Assembly: GCF_023634025.1 (NCBI RefSeq)
Contig: NZ_JALJCW010000002.1
Coordinates: forward strand, 186,001-250,000
Direction: 5' to 3'
Length of the DNA stretch: 64,000 bases
Origin: Hanstruepera flava
GTDB lineage: Bacteria > Bacteroidota > Bacteroidia > Flavobacteriales > Flavobacteriaceae
Shown here: positions 52,111-60,879 of the stretch, piece by piece
Position numbering within the stretch: position 1 is the first letter of the stretch
Layout of the letters: the number at the start of each line of letters is the position of its first letter
Notes under the pieces: model-generated
Told to the model about the DNA's origin: nothing
Databases searched by the model: none
Seen by the model: the letters and a program-made list of their open reading frames with translations, nothing else
Program-made: the position numbers and the translations under genes

Positions 52111-52754
52111 TTATAGGCGCCAAAGGGTTGGCTAAAGAAGTATTGGAACTTGTTTATCAAGACGAAAATGGATTAATTGATAACTTGGTGTTTTATGATG
52201 ATGTTAATTTGAAAGGTCCTGATAAACTTTATGATAAATATCCCATTTTAAAGTCAAAAGAAGCTGCACAACGGTATTTTAAAATGGTTGATAATAGATT
52301 TGCATTGGGAATAGGTAATCCGTATTTACGTCAAAAATTGAGTTTGGTGTTTGAGGAACTTGGCGGTGTGTTAACTTCTATTGTTAGTGCTAAAGCGGGA
52401 ATAGGTCAGCATGGTATTTCTATTGGCTCTGGTAGCAATGTCTTTGAGCAAACTATTGTTTCAAATGATGTTACTATTGGTAAGGGTGTATTGGTATATT
52501 ATAATACACTTATTACCCATGATGTACGTGTAGGGGATTATGTGGAATTATCTCCGGGAGCTGTTTTGCTAGGGCGTTGTGTTATTGGTGATTTTACCCA
52601 TATAGGTAGTGGGGCAACTATTTTGCAAGATGTTACGGTAGGTAAAGGTGTGGTAGTTGCAGCTGGTGCTGTCGTAACCAAGGATGTTCCAGACTATTGT
52701 ATGGTTGCTGGGGTGCCTGCTGTTGTTAAAAAAATATTGACTCCTGAAAATTAG
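52104..52754 (+). CDS. NeuD/PglD-type sugar O/N-acetyltransferase
   Basis: 216 residues. The N-terminal Rossmann-like substrate domain is MLIIGAKGLAKEVLELVYQD, and the C-terminal left-handed beta-helix of hexapeptide repeats spans about 85-210 (IGQHGISIGSGSNVFEQTIV, VGKGVVVAAGAVVTKDVPDY). The catalytic His lies in NTLITHDVRVGDYV. It likely acetylates the amino sugar made by the aminotransferase with which it overlaps by seven bases. Confidence 0.9.
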   Translation: MLIIGAKGLAKEVLELVYQDENGLIDNLVFYDDVNLKGPDKLYDKYPILKSKEAAQRYFKMVDNRFALGIGNPYLRQKLSLVFEELGGVLTSIVSAKAGIGQHGISIGSGSNVFEQTIVSNDVTIGKGVLVYYNTLITHDVRVGDYVELSPGAVLLGRCVIGDFTHIGSGATILQDVTVGKGVVVAAGAVVTKDVPDYCMVAGVPAVVKKILTPEN

Positions 52755-52760
52755 GTATTT

Positions 52761-53720
52761 ATGGGGGCTCCACTTTTAAGTGTTTTTGTTATTACCTATA
52801 AGCAGGCTGCTTTTATTAAGCAGGCTATAACTGGTATTTTGAATCAGGAAACCCAATTTGATTATGAGCTTATTATTGCGAATGATTGCTCTCCAGACCA
52901 TACCGGAACTATAATTGAAGACATACAGGCATCACACCCTAAAGGGCATGTTATTCGGTATTATGAGCAATCTGAAAATTTAGGTATGTATGGTAACTTT
53001 ATGTTTGCTTTGAACCAGTGTAGGGGACAATACGTAGCAATTTGTGAAGGCGATGATTACTGGACCGACCCCAATAAATTGCAATTACAAGTTGATTTTT
53101 TAGAAAGCCATCCGGAATATGAAGTTTGTTTTACCAATATTAGTATTGTTGATGAGGATGGACATGTTGTAAAAGAGGTTTTGATTGCAGATGATAGAAA
53201 GACAGATTATGAGCGTTCAGATTTACCCATTTGGGCACCGACTTTAACACGGGTATTTAGAAATCGAGATTTTAATAAACTGCCTACAGCGCCTGGACTT
53301 GATACTATTATGCTATTATGGCAGTCTGAATTTGGTAAAATTAAATTTATTGACATTAATACTGGGGCTTATAGATTACATGAAGGAGGTATATATAGTG
53401 CTGAAAGCACTGCAGTTAAAAAGGAACAAGTTTTACAGACTTTAATAGTGAGTTTGAGCATAATAGACTCTAGCCTATATTCTAAATACTTTGGTATGCT
53501 ATTTAAAAAGCTTGTTGAGTTGGGCCATTTAAATAGGGCAATATACAAAGTGAGCAAACAAGAAGTGGATAAAGCTTTCAACTTATATAAAGGTATTATG
53601 TCTTTTTCTTTGTACGCAAAAATAAAGTTTGCTTTTTTATTAATCTTATTTCCAATTGATATTCAAAAGCGGTTTCAGTCTGTTTTATTTAAAATTTTTG
53701 ATAGGTTGTTTATCTATTGA
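52761..53720 (+). CDS. GT2 family glycosyltransferase
   Basis: 319 residues. LLSVFVITYKQAAFIKQAI, LIIANDCSPDHTGTII, LGMYGNFMFALNQCRGQYVA and ICEGDDYWTDPNKLQLQVDF place it in the GT2 branch with EGDDYW metal site, common in O-antigen loci. The C-terminus ends in a hydrophobic segment (LYAKIKFAFLLILFPIDIQK). Related in sequence to the enzyme at 53854-54738, which keeps the same EGDDYW block; the two are paralogues. Confidence 0.88.
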   Translation: MGAPLLSVFVITYKQAAFIKQAITGILNQETQFDYELIIANDCSPDHTGTIIEDIQASHPKGHVIRYYEQSENLGMYGNFMFALNQCRGQYVAICEGDDYWTDPNKLQLQVDFLESHPEYEVCFTNISIVDEDGHVVKEVLIADDRKTDYERSDLPIWAPTLTRVFRNRDFNKLPTAPGLDTIMLLWQSEFGKIKFIDINTGAYRLHEGGIYSAESTAVKKEQVLQTLIVSLSIIDSSLYSKYFGMLFKKLVELGHLNRAIYKVSKQEVDKAFNLYKGIMSFSLYAKIKFAFLLILFPIDIQKRFQSVLFKIFDRLFIY

Positions 53721-53853
53721 TGCTCTCTGTTTACGGCAAAATATTATGGCTGGGATGTGCATGAAATTTAGAATAACTTACTAGAAACTAAATGTGATTA
53801 TGTTTATATTGCAGTTTAAAGGATTGTGACTACTATACAGATATTACATAAAT

Positions 53854-54738
53854 ATGAATAATAAACCTATTGTGAGTGTTTGTATGATAACATACGGACA
53901 TGAGGATTATATAGGCGAGGCCATAGATGGTGTGTTGATGCAGATTACCGACTTTGATGTAGAGTTGGTGATTTCTAATGACTGTTCTCCTGATAAGACC
54001 GATTTAGAGGTGAAAAAATATTTAGGCATTGACCATGGCCGGGTAACTATTAATTATATTAAGCTTGAAAAAAATATAGGAATGATTCCTAATTTTATAT
54101 TTGCTCTTGAAAAGTGTCGCGGTAAGTACATAGTGATGTGTGAAGGTGATGATTATTGGATAGATGAACACATGCTGCAAAAACAAGTGGATTTTTTAGA
54201 GAAGCATAACACGTATAATCTTGTAACCGGTTATGTTAAACAATATGTTCAAAGTACGGGAGAATTTATTGGTTCTAAAGAAAAAAAGGCTTATGATTTT
54301 ACTTATAAAGATATGATTATAAGAAATCAATGTTCTACCTGTGCTACTATGATTCGTAACTTTATTAAAGATAACGGGTTTAATTACGCTGATGATATGG
54401 GAAGTGATTCCCAGCTTTGGATTCGCGCTTTAGGATCTGATGGGCTAGGACGTAAAATGGAAGCGGAATTTGCGGTTTACAGGCGGCATGATGACAGTTT
54501 TACGTTTAAGAGAACCCTAACCAAAACCCCTTACGAATCGGGCATACAATTTATGAAAGCTAAAATAAAGCGCGCTAGATTTTGGAATGATTATTTTGGA
54601 AATACCGCTAAAGCTTCTGTATTGCAAGTTGAAAAGACCATGTATAAGCGTATGGCTAAAGCAGCTTATAAAACTAAAGACTTGAAAGGACTATTGAAAT
54701 TTGGTTTTAGTTACACCAAAGCCCGATTGTCTTTGTAA
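53854..54738 (+). CDS. GT2 family glycosyltransferase, paralogue of the upstream GT2
   Basis: 294 residues. IVSVCMITYGHEDYIGEAID, LVISNDCSPDKTDLEVKKYL, IGMIPNFIFALEKCRGKYIV and MCEGDDYWIDEHMLQKQVDF line up with the 52761 protein block by block. The C-terminal 120 residues differ, implying another acceptor. The 133-base gap before it holds no complete gene. Next start is 15 bases on. Confidence 0.88.
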   Translation: MNNKPIVSVCMITYGHEDYIGEAIDGVLMQITDFDVELVISNDCSPDKTDLEVKKYLGIDHGRVTINYIKLEKNIGMIPNFIFALEKCRGKYIVMCEGDDYWIDEHMLQKQVDFLEKHNTYNLVTGYVKQYVQSTGEFIGSKEKKAYDFTYKDMIIRNQCSTCATMIRNFIKDNGFNYADDMGSDSQLWIRALGSDGLGRKMEAEFAVYRRHDDSFTFKRTLTKTPYESGIQFMKAKIKRARFWNDYFGNTAKASVLQVEKTMYKRMAKAAYKTKDLKGLLKFGFSYTKARLSL

Positions 54739-54752
54739 TTTTTAATGACACT

Positions 54753-56150
54753 ATGACCCTATCGTTGCCTATACTTCCTAACAGTCATACGTTTGCAAAA
54801 CAGCTAAACGAGCCTCATGAGTTAGATTTTAAGTCTATTTGTGTTTTTATAGCTGCTGGTTTTTTTATGGGCTCGGATACCTACTGGAAAGATACTGTTT
54901 GCTTATTACCTGGGCATGATCATGAGTTGGATACTCATGGTTTTTTGTTAAACAGTAACCCTAATTTTAAGTGGCACTATTCTCCAAATAATATGTCATT
55001 TGATGAAGCATTAGAGGCGTATATTACCCTTTTTAAGTCTATTGTAGCTGAACAGGTTGGTGAGAATGCTGTTATTTTACCGTTATCGGGTGGTTTGGAT
55101 AGCCGTAGTCAGGCTCTTATATTAAAACAGATGGATAACCCTGTTCATGCATTTAGCTATGCTTTTGAGGGTGGCTATCCCGAACATCACATATCTAAAC
55201 AGATAGCTGCAGCTTGTGATTTTAGTTTTGAGCAGTTTGATATAAAAAAAGGGTATTTATGGGAGGTGATTGAAGACCTGGCTGCCATAAATGGGTGTTA
55301 TTCTGAATTTACGCATCCTCGACAAATGGCTGTATTGTCTCAATTGAAACAAATGCAAGGTGTATTTTCTTTAGGCCATTGGGGCGATGTGCTGTTTGAT
55401 AGGGGAGTCCCTGAGGGTACTCGAGAGGCTGATGTTATTCCCCTATTACTCAAGAAAATGATAAAACCCCAAGGGTTGATCTTGGCAGAACAATTATGGG
55501 AGACATGGGGTCTGACAGGTGATTTTAAGACTTATTTGATAGACCGCATCAGTACCGATTTAAACACGATTACCATAGATAACATTAGTGCCAAGGTTAG
55601 GGCCTATAAGACCAGTCATTGGGCACACCGTTGGACCACTACTAATTTGAGTGTGTTTACGGCCGCACATCCCATTACTTTGCCGTATTATGATACACGC
55701 ATGTGTTCATTTATTTGTACTGTTCCAGAAGACTATCTGGCAGACAGGCGTTTGCAAATAGCTCATTTACAGCAGGATAAATCTTTGTCACGCATAACCT
55801 GGCAAGCACAAAAACCCTTTAATTTACAAAATTATCACTATAACAAGGTACCTTATAATATTCCTTATCGTGCATGGAGTAAGTTTAGGCGAACAGTACA
55901 AGAATTGATAGGAAACCCTTATATACAGCGCAACTGGGAATTACAGTTTTTAGGTGCTGATAACCGAAAGTATTTAGAGGATTATTTATTTGATTCACAA
56001 TTTAATAAATGGATTCCAAAATCTATCGTGAATGAGACCTATAACCGATTTTTAAAGGAGGACCCTTTGCATACAGCCCATGCAGTAAGTATGTTGTTAA
56101 CTTTGTCTGTATGGTATAACAATTGTAGAGATAATGAGGTAATGAGGTAA
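54753..56150 (+). CDS. Asparagine-synthase-like ATP-dependent enzyme lacking a working glutaminase
   Basis: 465 residues. The synthetase (AANH) domain has the pyrophosphate loop ILPLSGGLDSRSQALILKQM near residues 108-127, SLGHWGDVLFDRG as a degenerate second motif, and HPITLPYYDTRMCSFICTVP. The N-terminus (MTLSLPILPNSHTFAKQLNE) lacks the Cys2 that glutamine-dependent enzymes need, and only about 100 residues precede the loop, so it would use free ammonia or another acceptor chemistry. In O-antigen loci relatives (WbpS type) amidate uronic acids, which fits the uronate enzymes here; that is inference. Ends in a short tandem repeat. Confidence 0.8.
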   Translation: MTLSLPILPNSHTFAKQLNEPHELDFKSICVFIAAGFFMGSDTYWKDTVCLLPGHDHELDTHGFLLNSNPNFKWHYSPNNMSFDEALEAYITLFKSIVAEQVGENAVILPLSGGLDSRSQALILKQMDNPVHAFSYAFEGGYPEHHISKQIAAACDFSFEQFDIKKGYLWEVIEDLAAINGCYSEFTHPRQMAVLSQLKQMQGVFSLGHWGDVLFDRGVPEGTREADVIPLLLKKMIKPQGLILAEQLWETWGLTGDFKTYLIDRISTDLNTITIDNISAKVRAYKTSHWAHRWTTTNLSVFTAAHPITLPYYDTRMCSFICTVPEDYLADRRLQIAHLQQDKSLSRITWQAQKPFNLQNYHYNKVPYNIPYRAWSKFRRTVQELIGNPYIQRNWELQFLGADNRKYLEDYLFDSQFNKWIPKSIVNETYNRFLKEDPLHTAHAVSMLLTLSVWYNNCRDNEVMR

Positions 56151-56168
56151 TGCGATAATGAGTTAATG
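56130..56168 (+). repeat. Short tandem repeat at the end of the synthetase gene
   Basis: Units of the type GATAATGAG, GTAATGAGG and GATAATGAG repeat with small changes over about 40 bases and supply the last codons (NEVMR) and the stop at 56148-56150. The length of the protein's tail depends on the unit number. Confidence 0.65.
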
Positions 56169-56182
56169 AAACAAATGAATTT

Positions 56183-57184
56183 ATGAAATTATCAGTTGTA
56201 ATTCCTGTTTATAATGGTGCAGCATTTATTGAAAAATCCTATCAATCTATTTTGGGTCAGGGTATAGATGATTTTGAGCTCATATATGTAAACAATAATT
56301 CTCGAGACCAATCTGTTGATGAGATACTTAAAATACAGTCTATTGATAGCAGGGTGCAGTTATTGAATCAACCCAAACAAGGTGCAGCTGCAGCTCGTAA
56401 TATGGGTATACGGGCTTCAAGAGGGGATTATGTTTATGTGTTTGATGTTGATGATGAAATTTATCCTGATGCACTTAAGGCTTTATTGTCAGCTTTAGAA
56501 TTGCATCCAGAAGTAATGGCGGTTTTTGGTAAGATGGTAAAATCTTATAAGGGTATTACGCAGACAATGAAACCAGATGACGAAACCCATGCTATAGTCA
56601 TTAAAGAACCTCCTTATTGGGGTTTAGAATGGTTTGGAAGCTTAAAAACAGTTGTAGGACCACCAGCTTTTTTGTACAGGAGGGCCGTTTTTGATTCTAT
56701 AGGATACTATAATGAATCTATTAGGAATAATGAAGATACAGCTTTGGATATTAAACTAGGTCTGACACAATGTGTGGCTTTTATAGATAGATATGTGTAT
56801 TTGTATTTTAAACATGAAGAATCTACTATAGAACAAGCGAAACGGCGTATGCCCCGTGCGTTTATGATTTGGCCTCGTTTGATAAAGGAACATTTACCCT
56901 TTTTTTTGGCACGTGATACACCAAAGCGGTTTCAGGAATTGTTGTTTAGACAGTTGTTTCTTTCCATGGGGAGACAGATTGTTCATACCAAAGGACTAAA
57001 CCAACGTTTACAATTAAAACAACAACTGGTACAGGACATTCAAGCTATTAAGATTCCCTGGTACATACAGGTTAATTTGACAATATTAATTATCTTGCCT
57101 CTAGAAAGTTTGCGAAAAGTATATGGGTATTATATTGTACCTTTTGCAGTGCAACAACTAGTTGAAAAAAAACAGTTTAATTGA
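56183..57184 (+). CDS. GT2 family glycosyltransferase
   Basis: 333 residues. LSVVIPVYNGAAFIEKSYQS, YVNNNSRDQSVDEI, GAAAARNMGIRASRGDYVYV and FDVDDEIYPDALKA give the GT-A fold with a DVDD metal site. NNEDTALDIKLGLT is the acceptor helix. A C-terminal hydrophobic stretch (VNLTILIILPLESL) could bind membrane. Stop overlaps the next start (TTGA). Confidence 0.88.
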   Translation: MKLSVVIPVYNGAAFIEKSYQSILGQGIDDFELIYVNNNSRDQSVDEILKIQSIDSRVQLLNQPKQGAAAARNMGIRASRGDYVYVFDVDDEIYPDALKALLSALELHPEVMAVFGKMVKSYKGITQTMKPDDETHAIVIKEPPYWGLEWFGSLKTVVGPPAFLYRRAVFDSIGYYNESIRNNEDTALDIKLGLTQCVAFIDRYVYLYFKHEESTIEQAKRRMPRAFMIWPRLIKEHLPFFLARDTPKRFQELLFRQLFLSMGRQIVHTKGLNQRLQLKQQLVQDIQAIKIPWYIQVNLTILIILPLESLRKVYGYYIVPFAVQQLVEKKQFN

Positions 57185-57765
57185 AGCCATTACATTTCAT
57201 GAAACATCTATTGAGGCGATTACTATTACGAATCTGGTATAGGCGCTATGTTTTGCATGATGTTTCCATTCAAGATGATATTGTTGCTACGCTTGAAGTT
57301 AGAGGCAGCAAGGTTCAAAAAGAATCACTAGAGAAGCAGTTTAACCATTTGATGTTGCACTATCCAGACTATGCATTACTATTTTTTTGGCGAATTAATA
57401 AATCAAAAAATCAATGGCGCGGGTTGTTTCTGGATGATATACCATTTAAGATTTTTAGAAGCACTGAAATTGGAGGTGGTATGATGTGTTACCATCCCTT
57501 TTCAACTGTGATTAATGCCAAATCTATTGGAAAGAATTTTCAGTTTAGAAATGGACTTACTATTGGGAATAAGGGTAATGATAATGCACAATTGCCAACG
57601 CTAGGTGATTTTGTTACTGTGGGTGCTCAAGTTGTGATTATTGGCAATATTACCATTGGAGACCATGTACTTATAGGGGCTGGTTCTGTAGTTGTTAAAG
57701 ATGTGCCATCGCATTGTGTTGTTGCCGGCAATCCTGCTAAAATAATTAAGCGATTAAATGGGTAA
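57181..57765 (+). CDS. Hexapeptide-repeat acetyltransferase (serine acetyltransferase-like)
   Basis: 194 residues from the TTG at 57181, or 188 from the ATG at 57199. The left-handed beta-helix covers about 95-190: GGGMMCYHPFSTVINAKSIG, FQFRNGLTIGNKG, VTVGAQVVIIGNITIGDHV and VVVKDVPSHCVVAGNPAKII. The catalytic His is likely in CYHPFSTV. The CysE-like branch is frequent in capsule loci, where members O-acetylate sugars. Eight-base overlap with the next GT4. Confidence 0.85.
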   Translation: MKPLHFMKHLLRRLLLRIWYRRYVLHDVSIQDDIVATLEVRGSKVQKESLEKQFNHLMLHYPDYALLFFWRINKSKNQWRGLFLDDIPFKIFRSTEIGGGMMCYHPFSTVINAKSIGKNFQFRNGLTIGNKGNDNAQLPTLGDFVTVGAQVVIIGNITIGDHVLIGAGSVVVKDVPSHCVVAGNPAKIIKRLNG

Positions 57766-58858
57766 AAGACGTATACGTATCCTATTCACCATTTCAAACT
57801 TTTATACTGCTGGTAGTGGTAAAGTGGTATATGATTTAATTAATGGGCTTAACAAAAATTATTTTGATATTGAAATTGCATGTGAAAGTACACAAGGAGT
57901 ATTTTTTAAAGAAGTAGAAAAATTGGGTATTCCGATACATGTTTTTGAAACCAAAACCCCTTATCGCCCTTATACAACTTTGATACCACGTGTTTTAAAA
58001 ATATCAAAGTTTTATAAAGCAAATAATTATGATATTGTACATTCCTGGCATTGGAGTAGTGATTGGACTTCAGTGTTGGCGGCCCGATTTATAGGCGTAA
58101 AATGGATTTACACTAAAAAGGCTATGGGAGCTAATAACAAGCATTGGAGATTAAAGAACTTTTTATCACACTTTATAATAACAATTAATGATGAGATGCA
58201 CGCCTATTTTCCTAATAAAAAACAACAGGCTCTAATACCCATAGGTATTGATACTCGTTATTATAGTCCCGAAACATTAAAAGATATTTTACCATTGGAC
58301 AGCTCTTGTTTTCATATTATTACTGTGGCCAATTTAGTTCCTGTAAAAGGTTTGGAAGTTTTACTTAAGGCTATTAAAATTCTAAACAATTCTAAATTAC
58401 GATTAACTGTTCTAGGAGACTTTAGTAATGATTATGGACAGTCTATGTTTGCTTTAAGCCGTGAAATGGGATTGGATGAGCAGGTGACTTTTCTTGGTAA
58501 ACATATGGACGTTAGACCTTATATAGCTTCTTCAGATCTTTATGTTATACCTACTTTGGACAAAGGGCGAAAAGAAGGTATGCCCATGGCATTGGTTGAG
58601 GCTATGAGTATGGGGATACCTGTGCTTGGTTCTAATATAACGGGTATTAAATTTGTTTTAAAAGACTTTAAAGATTTGTTGTTTCAAGCCGGAGATGCCA
58701 AGGCTTTGGCACTCAAAATTTCTAAAGTTCAAGCCTTAACTATGAAAGAACGACAGTTGTTAGGTAAATCTTTAAGAGCATATTGTGAAACTCATTTTAC
58801 TATGGAAGCATTTATTAGCGCACATGAAACTCTCTATAAATCTCTTGTAAAACTATGA
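57758..58858 (+). CDS. GT4 family glycosyltransferase
   Basis: 366 residues. ILFTISNFYTAGSGKVVYDL carries the GSGK-type GT4 glycine loop, and VHSWHWSSDWTSVLAARFIG and IITVANLVPVKGLEVLLKAI belong to the two domains. KEGMPMALVEAMSMGIPVLG is the donor E-x7-E motif. ATGA overlap with the sulfotransferase gene after it. Confidence 0.89.
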   Translation: MGKRRIRILFTISNFYTAGSGKVVYDLINGLNKNYFDIEIACESTQGVFFKEVEKLGIPIHVFETKTPYRPYTTLIPRVLKISKFYKANNYDIVHSWHWSSDWTSVLAARFIGVKWIYTKKAMGANNKHWRLKNFLSHFIITINDEMHAYFPNKKQQALIPIGIDTRYYSPETLKDILPLDSSCFHIITVANLVPVKGLEVLLKAIKILNNSKLRLTVLGDFSNDYGQSMFALSREMGLDEQVTFLGKHMDVRPYIASSDLYVIPTLDKGRKEGMPMALVEAMSMGIPVLGSNITGIKFVLKDFKDLLFQAGDAKALALKISKVQALTMKERQLLGKSLRAYCETHFTMEAFISAHETLYKSLVKL

Positions 58859-59712
58859 GTTCGTTTAAGAAACATGTTATTGTAGTGGGAAGTGCCCGTA
58901 GCGGAACCAGTTGGTTGAGTGAAACTTTAGCACAACCGTATAGGTATCGTATGTTATTTGAACCAGAACAAGAAACGCGTACCAAAAAAGGGCATTTAAT
59001 TTGTGATAAGTGGCTAAATACTGAAACTGTAACACAGGAGGCGCATACCTATTTAAAGCGTGTTTTTCAGAACCGTGTTGATTGTGATTGGATAGCCCAG
59101 AACAGTAATAGAAAGTTCAAGCGTCATTTATGGCCTTTTTTACCCAAAAAGTATATCATCAAGTTTGTTCGGGCTAATTTAGCAGCCCATTATATGAATA
59201 CGGTTTTTGCAATACCGTTAATTCATATAATTAGAAATCCGTATGATGTTATTTGCTCTCAACAACAAGTAAAATTTCCATGGCTTTATGATTTGTCTCA
59301 TTTTGTAAAGCAAGACAGATTGGTTGAGCTGATAAAAAGGACATATGCATATGATATCACTCAATTTAGTAACTTGAATCATACTGAAATTTTGGCCTTG
59401 CGTTGGTGTATAGAAAATGTTATTCCGTTAGAGGTTTTTAAACCATATTTTAACAAAGCACTGGTTGTTCGTTATGAAGAATTGTTCAACAACCTTGATA
59501 TGTTTTACGATATATGTAGTAGATTTAATCTGGAACCTGTAGATGACTTAAAAGCAATATTGAAACAGCCATCTTCTAAAACACATCCTAATAGTACTTT
59601 GCATAAAGCACCCGCTAAAAAGAAAAACTTAACTTCGGTAGAAGTAGACCAAGTAAGTCAAATATTAGATGTTTTTAAAACGGAATTATACTCTAAAACC
59701 TTTTTAGAATAA
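58855..59712 (+). CDS. Sulfotransferase (SARSGTSW type)
   Basis: 285 residues. The PAPS 5'-phosphosulfate loop is VIVVGSARSGTSWLSETLA near residues 8-26, and the 3'-phosphate motif IPLIHIIRNPYDVICSQQQ is near 121-139. It is the third sulfotransferase of the locus and is most like the 42238 enzyme in motif style, although the remaining sequence differs. No membrane segment. It overlaps the preceding GT4 by four bases, so the two may act in sequence on the same residue. Confidence 0.87.
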   Translation: MSSFKKHVIVVGSARSGTSWLSETLAQPYRYRMLFEPEQETRTKKGHLICDKWLNTETVTQEAHTYLKRVFQNRVDCDWIAQNSNRKFKRHLWPFLPKKYIIKFVRANLAAHYMNTVFAIPLIHIIRNPYDVICSQQQVKFPWLYDLSHFVKQDRLVELIKRTYAYDITQFSNLNHTEILALRWCIENVIPLEVFKPYFNKALVVRYEELFNNLDMFYDICSRFNLEPVDDLKAILKQPSSKTHPNSTLHKAPAKKKNLTSVEVDQVSQILDVFKTELYSKTFLE

Positions 59713-59894
59713 GATTAAGCGGCATTTGTTTTGGCCTTTATTACATTTTTTGAAGATGGTAACCTAATATTTCAAAACAGTTCTAATTGAACTTTGGTTT
59801 AAGGTCTGTCTATTTTATTAATTATTTATGTTTAATTAGTAGCCATTATTATAGAAAAGATAGGAAGCTCATTGATTAAATTTAGATATATTTG

Positions 59895-60845
59895 ATGTTT
59901 AATATCAATGGCCTAATTGAAAGTTTCCGAATTATGATTCATATTATTTATAGTTATTTTTTAAAAAGTAATCCCCTAAAGAAGAGGTATAAAATAACAT
60001 TGTGGTTGCATTGGCAGATTTATAAATTTCTAAAGGTTAGTTTGGTTAAATATTATAAAAATTTATCGTTAAATAATTTAGGTGTTGATAGTAATAGTAA
60101 TGTAATAGTAAGTTTAACCTCTTTTCCTGCACGAATTGAAGTTGTTTATTTGTCCGTACGTAGCATTTTAAATCAAACACAAAAACCAAAAAAAGTTTTG
60201 CTATGGTTGGGTGAGGAACAATTTCCTTTAGGTGAAGAATCTCTGCCAAATTCTTTGTTGGAGTTAAAGCCTTTAGGTTTAGAGATTAAATTTTGTAAAG
60301 ACATCAAGGCGCATAAAAAGTATTTTTTTGCATTTCAAAAATACCCGCAAAATTTGATAGTTACTGTAGATGATGATGTAATATACTCACGAGATCTTTT
60401 AAAAATATTAGAAGAAACACACATTAAACACCCAGATTGTGTTGTGGCCAACCGAGTTCGATTAATGGAAATGGATGCTTCTGGTTTTAAGCCTTACAGG
60501 GGCTGGAAAATAAATGATGTTGGAGATAATAACCCATCAAAAAGATTGTTTTCTACTGGGGTTGGTGGTGTATTATATCAACCTAAATTTTTCTCAAAAT
60601 CATTTTATGATTTAGAAGGTATAAAAAAAACTAAATGTATGAATGATGATATTTGGTTAAAAGCGGGTCAAATTATAAATGAAGTACCTGTCGTTTACAC
60701 CAATTTTTATTTTAAGAATTTTATAGAGATACCGGATTCTCAAGCAGAAAGTTTGTTTTCTACAAATGTCTTTGCAAACGAAAATGATAGGCAGATTTCT
60801 GAAATATTTAATTATTTTGGAGTAAATCAAGCATCTTTTGATTAA
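59895..60845 (+). CDS. GT-A type glycosyltransferase-like protein
   Basis: 316 residues from the ATG at 59895 (an in-frame TTG precedes it at 59892). After a hydrophobic N-terminal 25 residues it reads VIVSLTSFPARIEVVYLSVR, SILNQTQKPKKVLLWLGEEQ and LIVTVDDDVIYSRDL; the DDD is the metal site. GVGGVLYQPKFFSK and MNDDIWLKAGQI come from the acceptor half. This pattern is typical of a lineage of glycosyltransferases in capsule loci. It is strongly AT-rich compared with flanking genes, and the 180-base gap before it has no gene. Confidence 0.78.
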   Translation: MFNINGLIESFRIMIHIIYSYFLKSNPLKKRYKITLWLHWQIYKFLKVSLVKYYKNLSLNNLGVDSNSNVIVSLTSFPARIEVVYLSVRSILNQTQKPKKVLLWLGEEQFPLGEESLPNSLLELKPLGLEIKFCKDIKAHKKYFFAFQKYPQNLIVTVDDDVIYSRDLLKILEETHIKHPDCVVANRVRLMEMDASGFKPYRGWKINDVGDNNPSKRLFSTGVGGVLYQPKFFSKSFYDLEGIKKTKCMNDDIWLKAGQIINEVPVVYTNFYFKNFIEIPDSQAESLFSTNVFANENDRQISEIFNYFGVNQASFD

Positions 60846-60879
60846 TTGATTATTATTTAAAATTTAACAGTATATTCTT

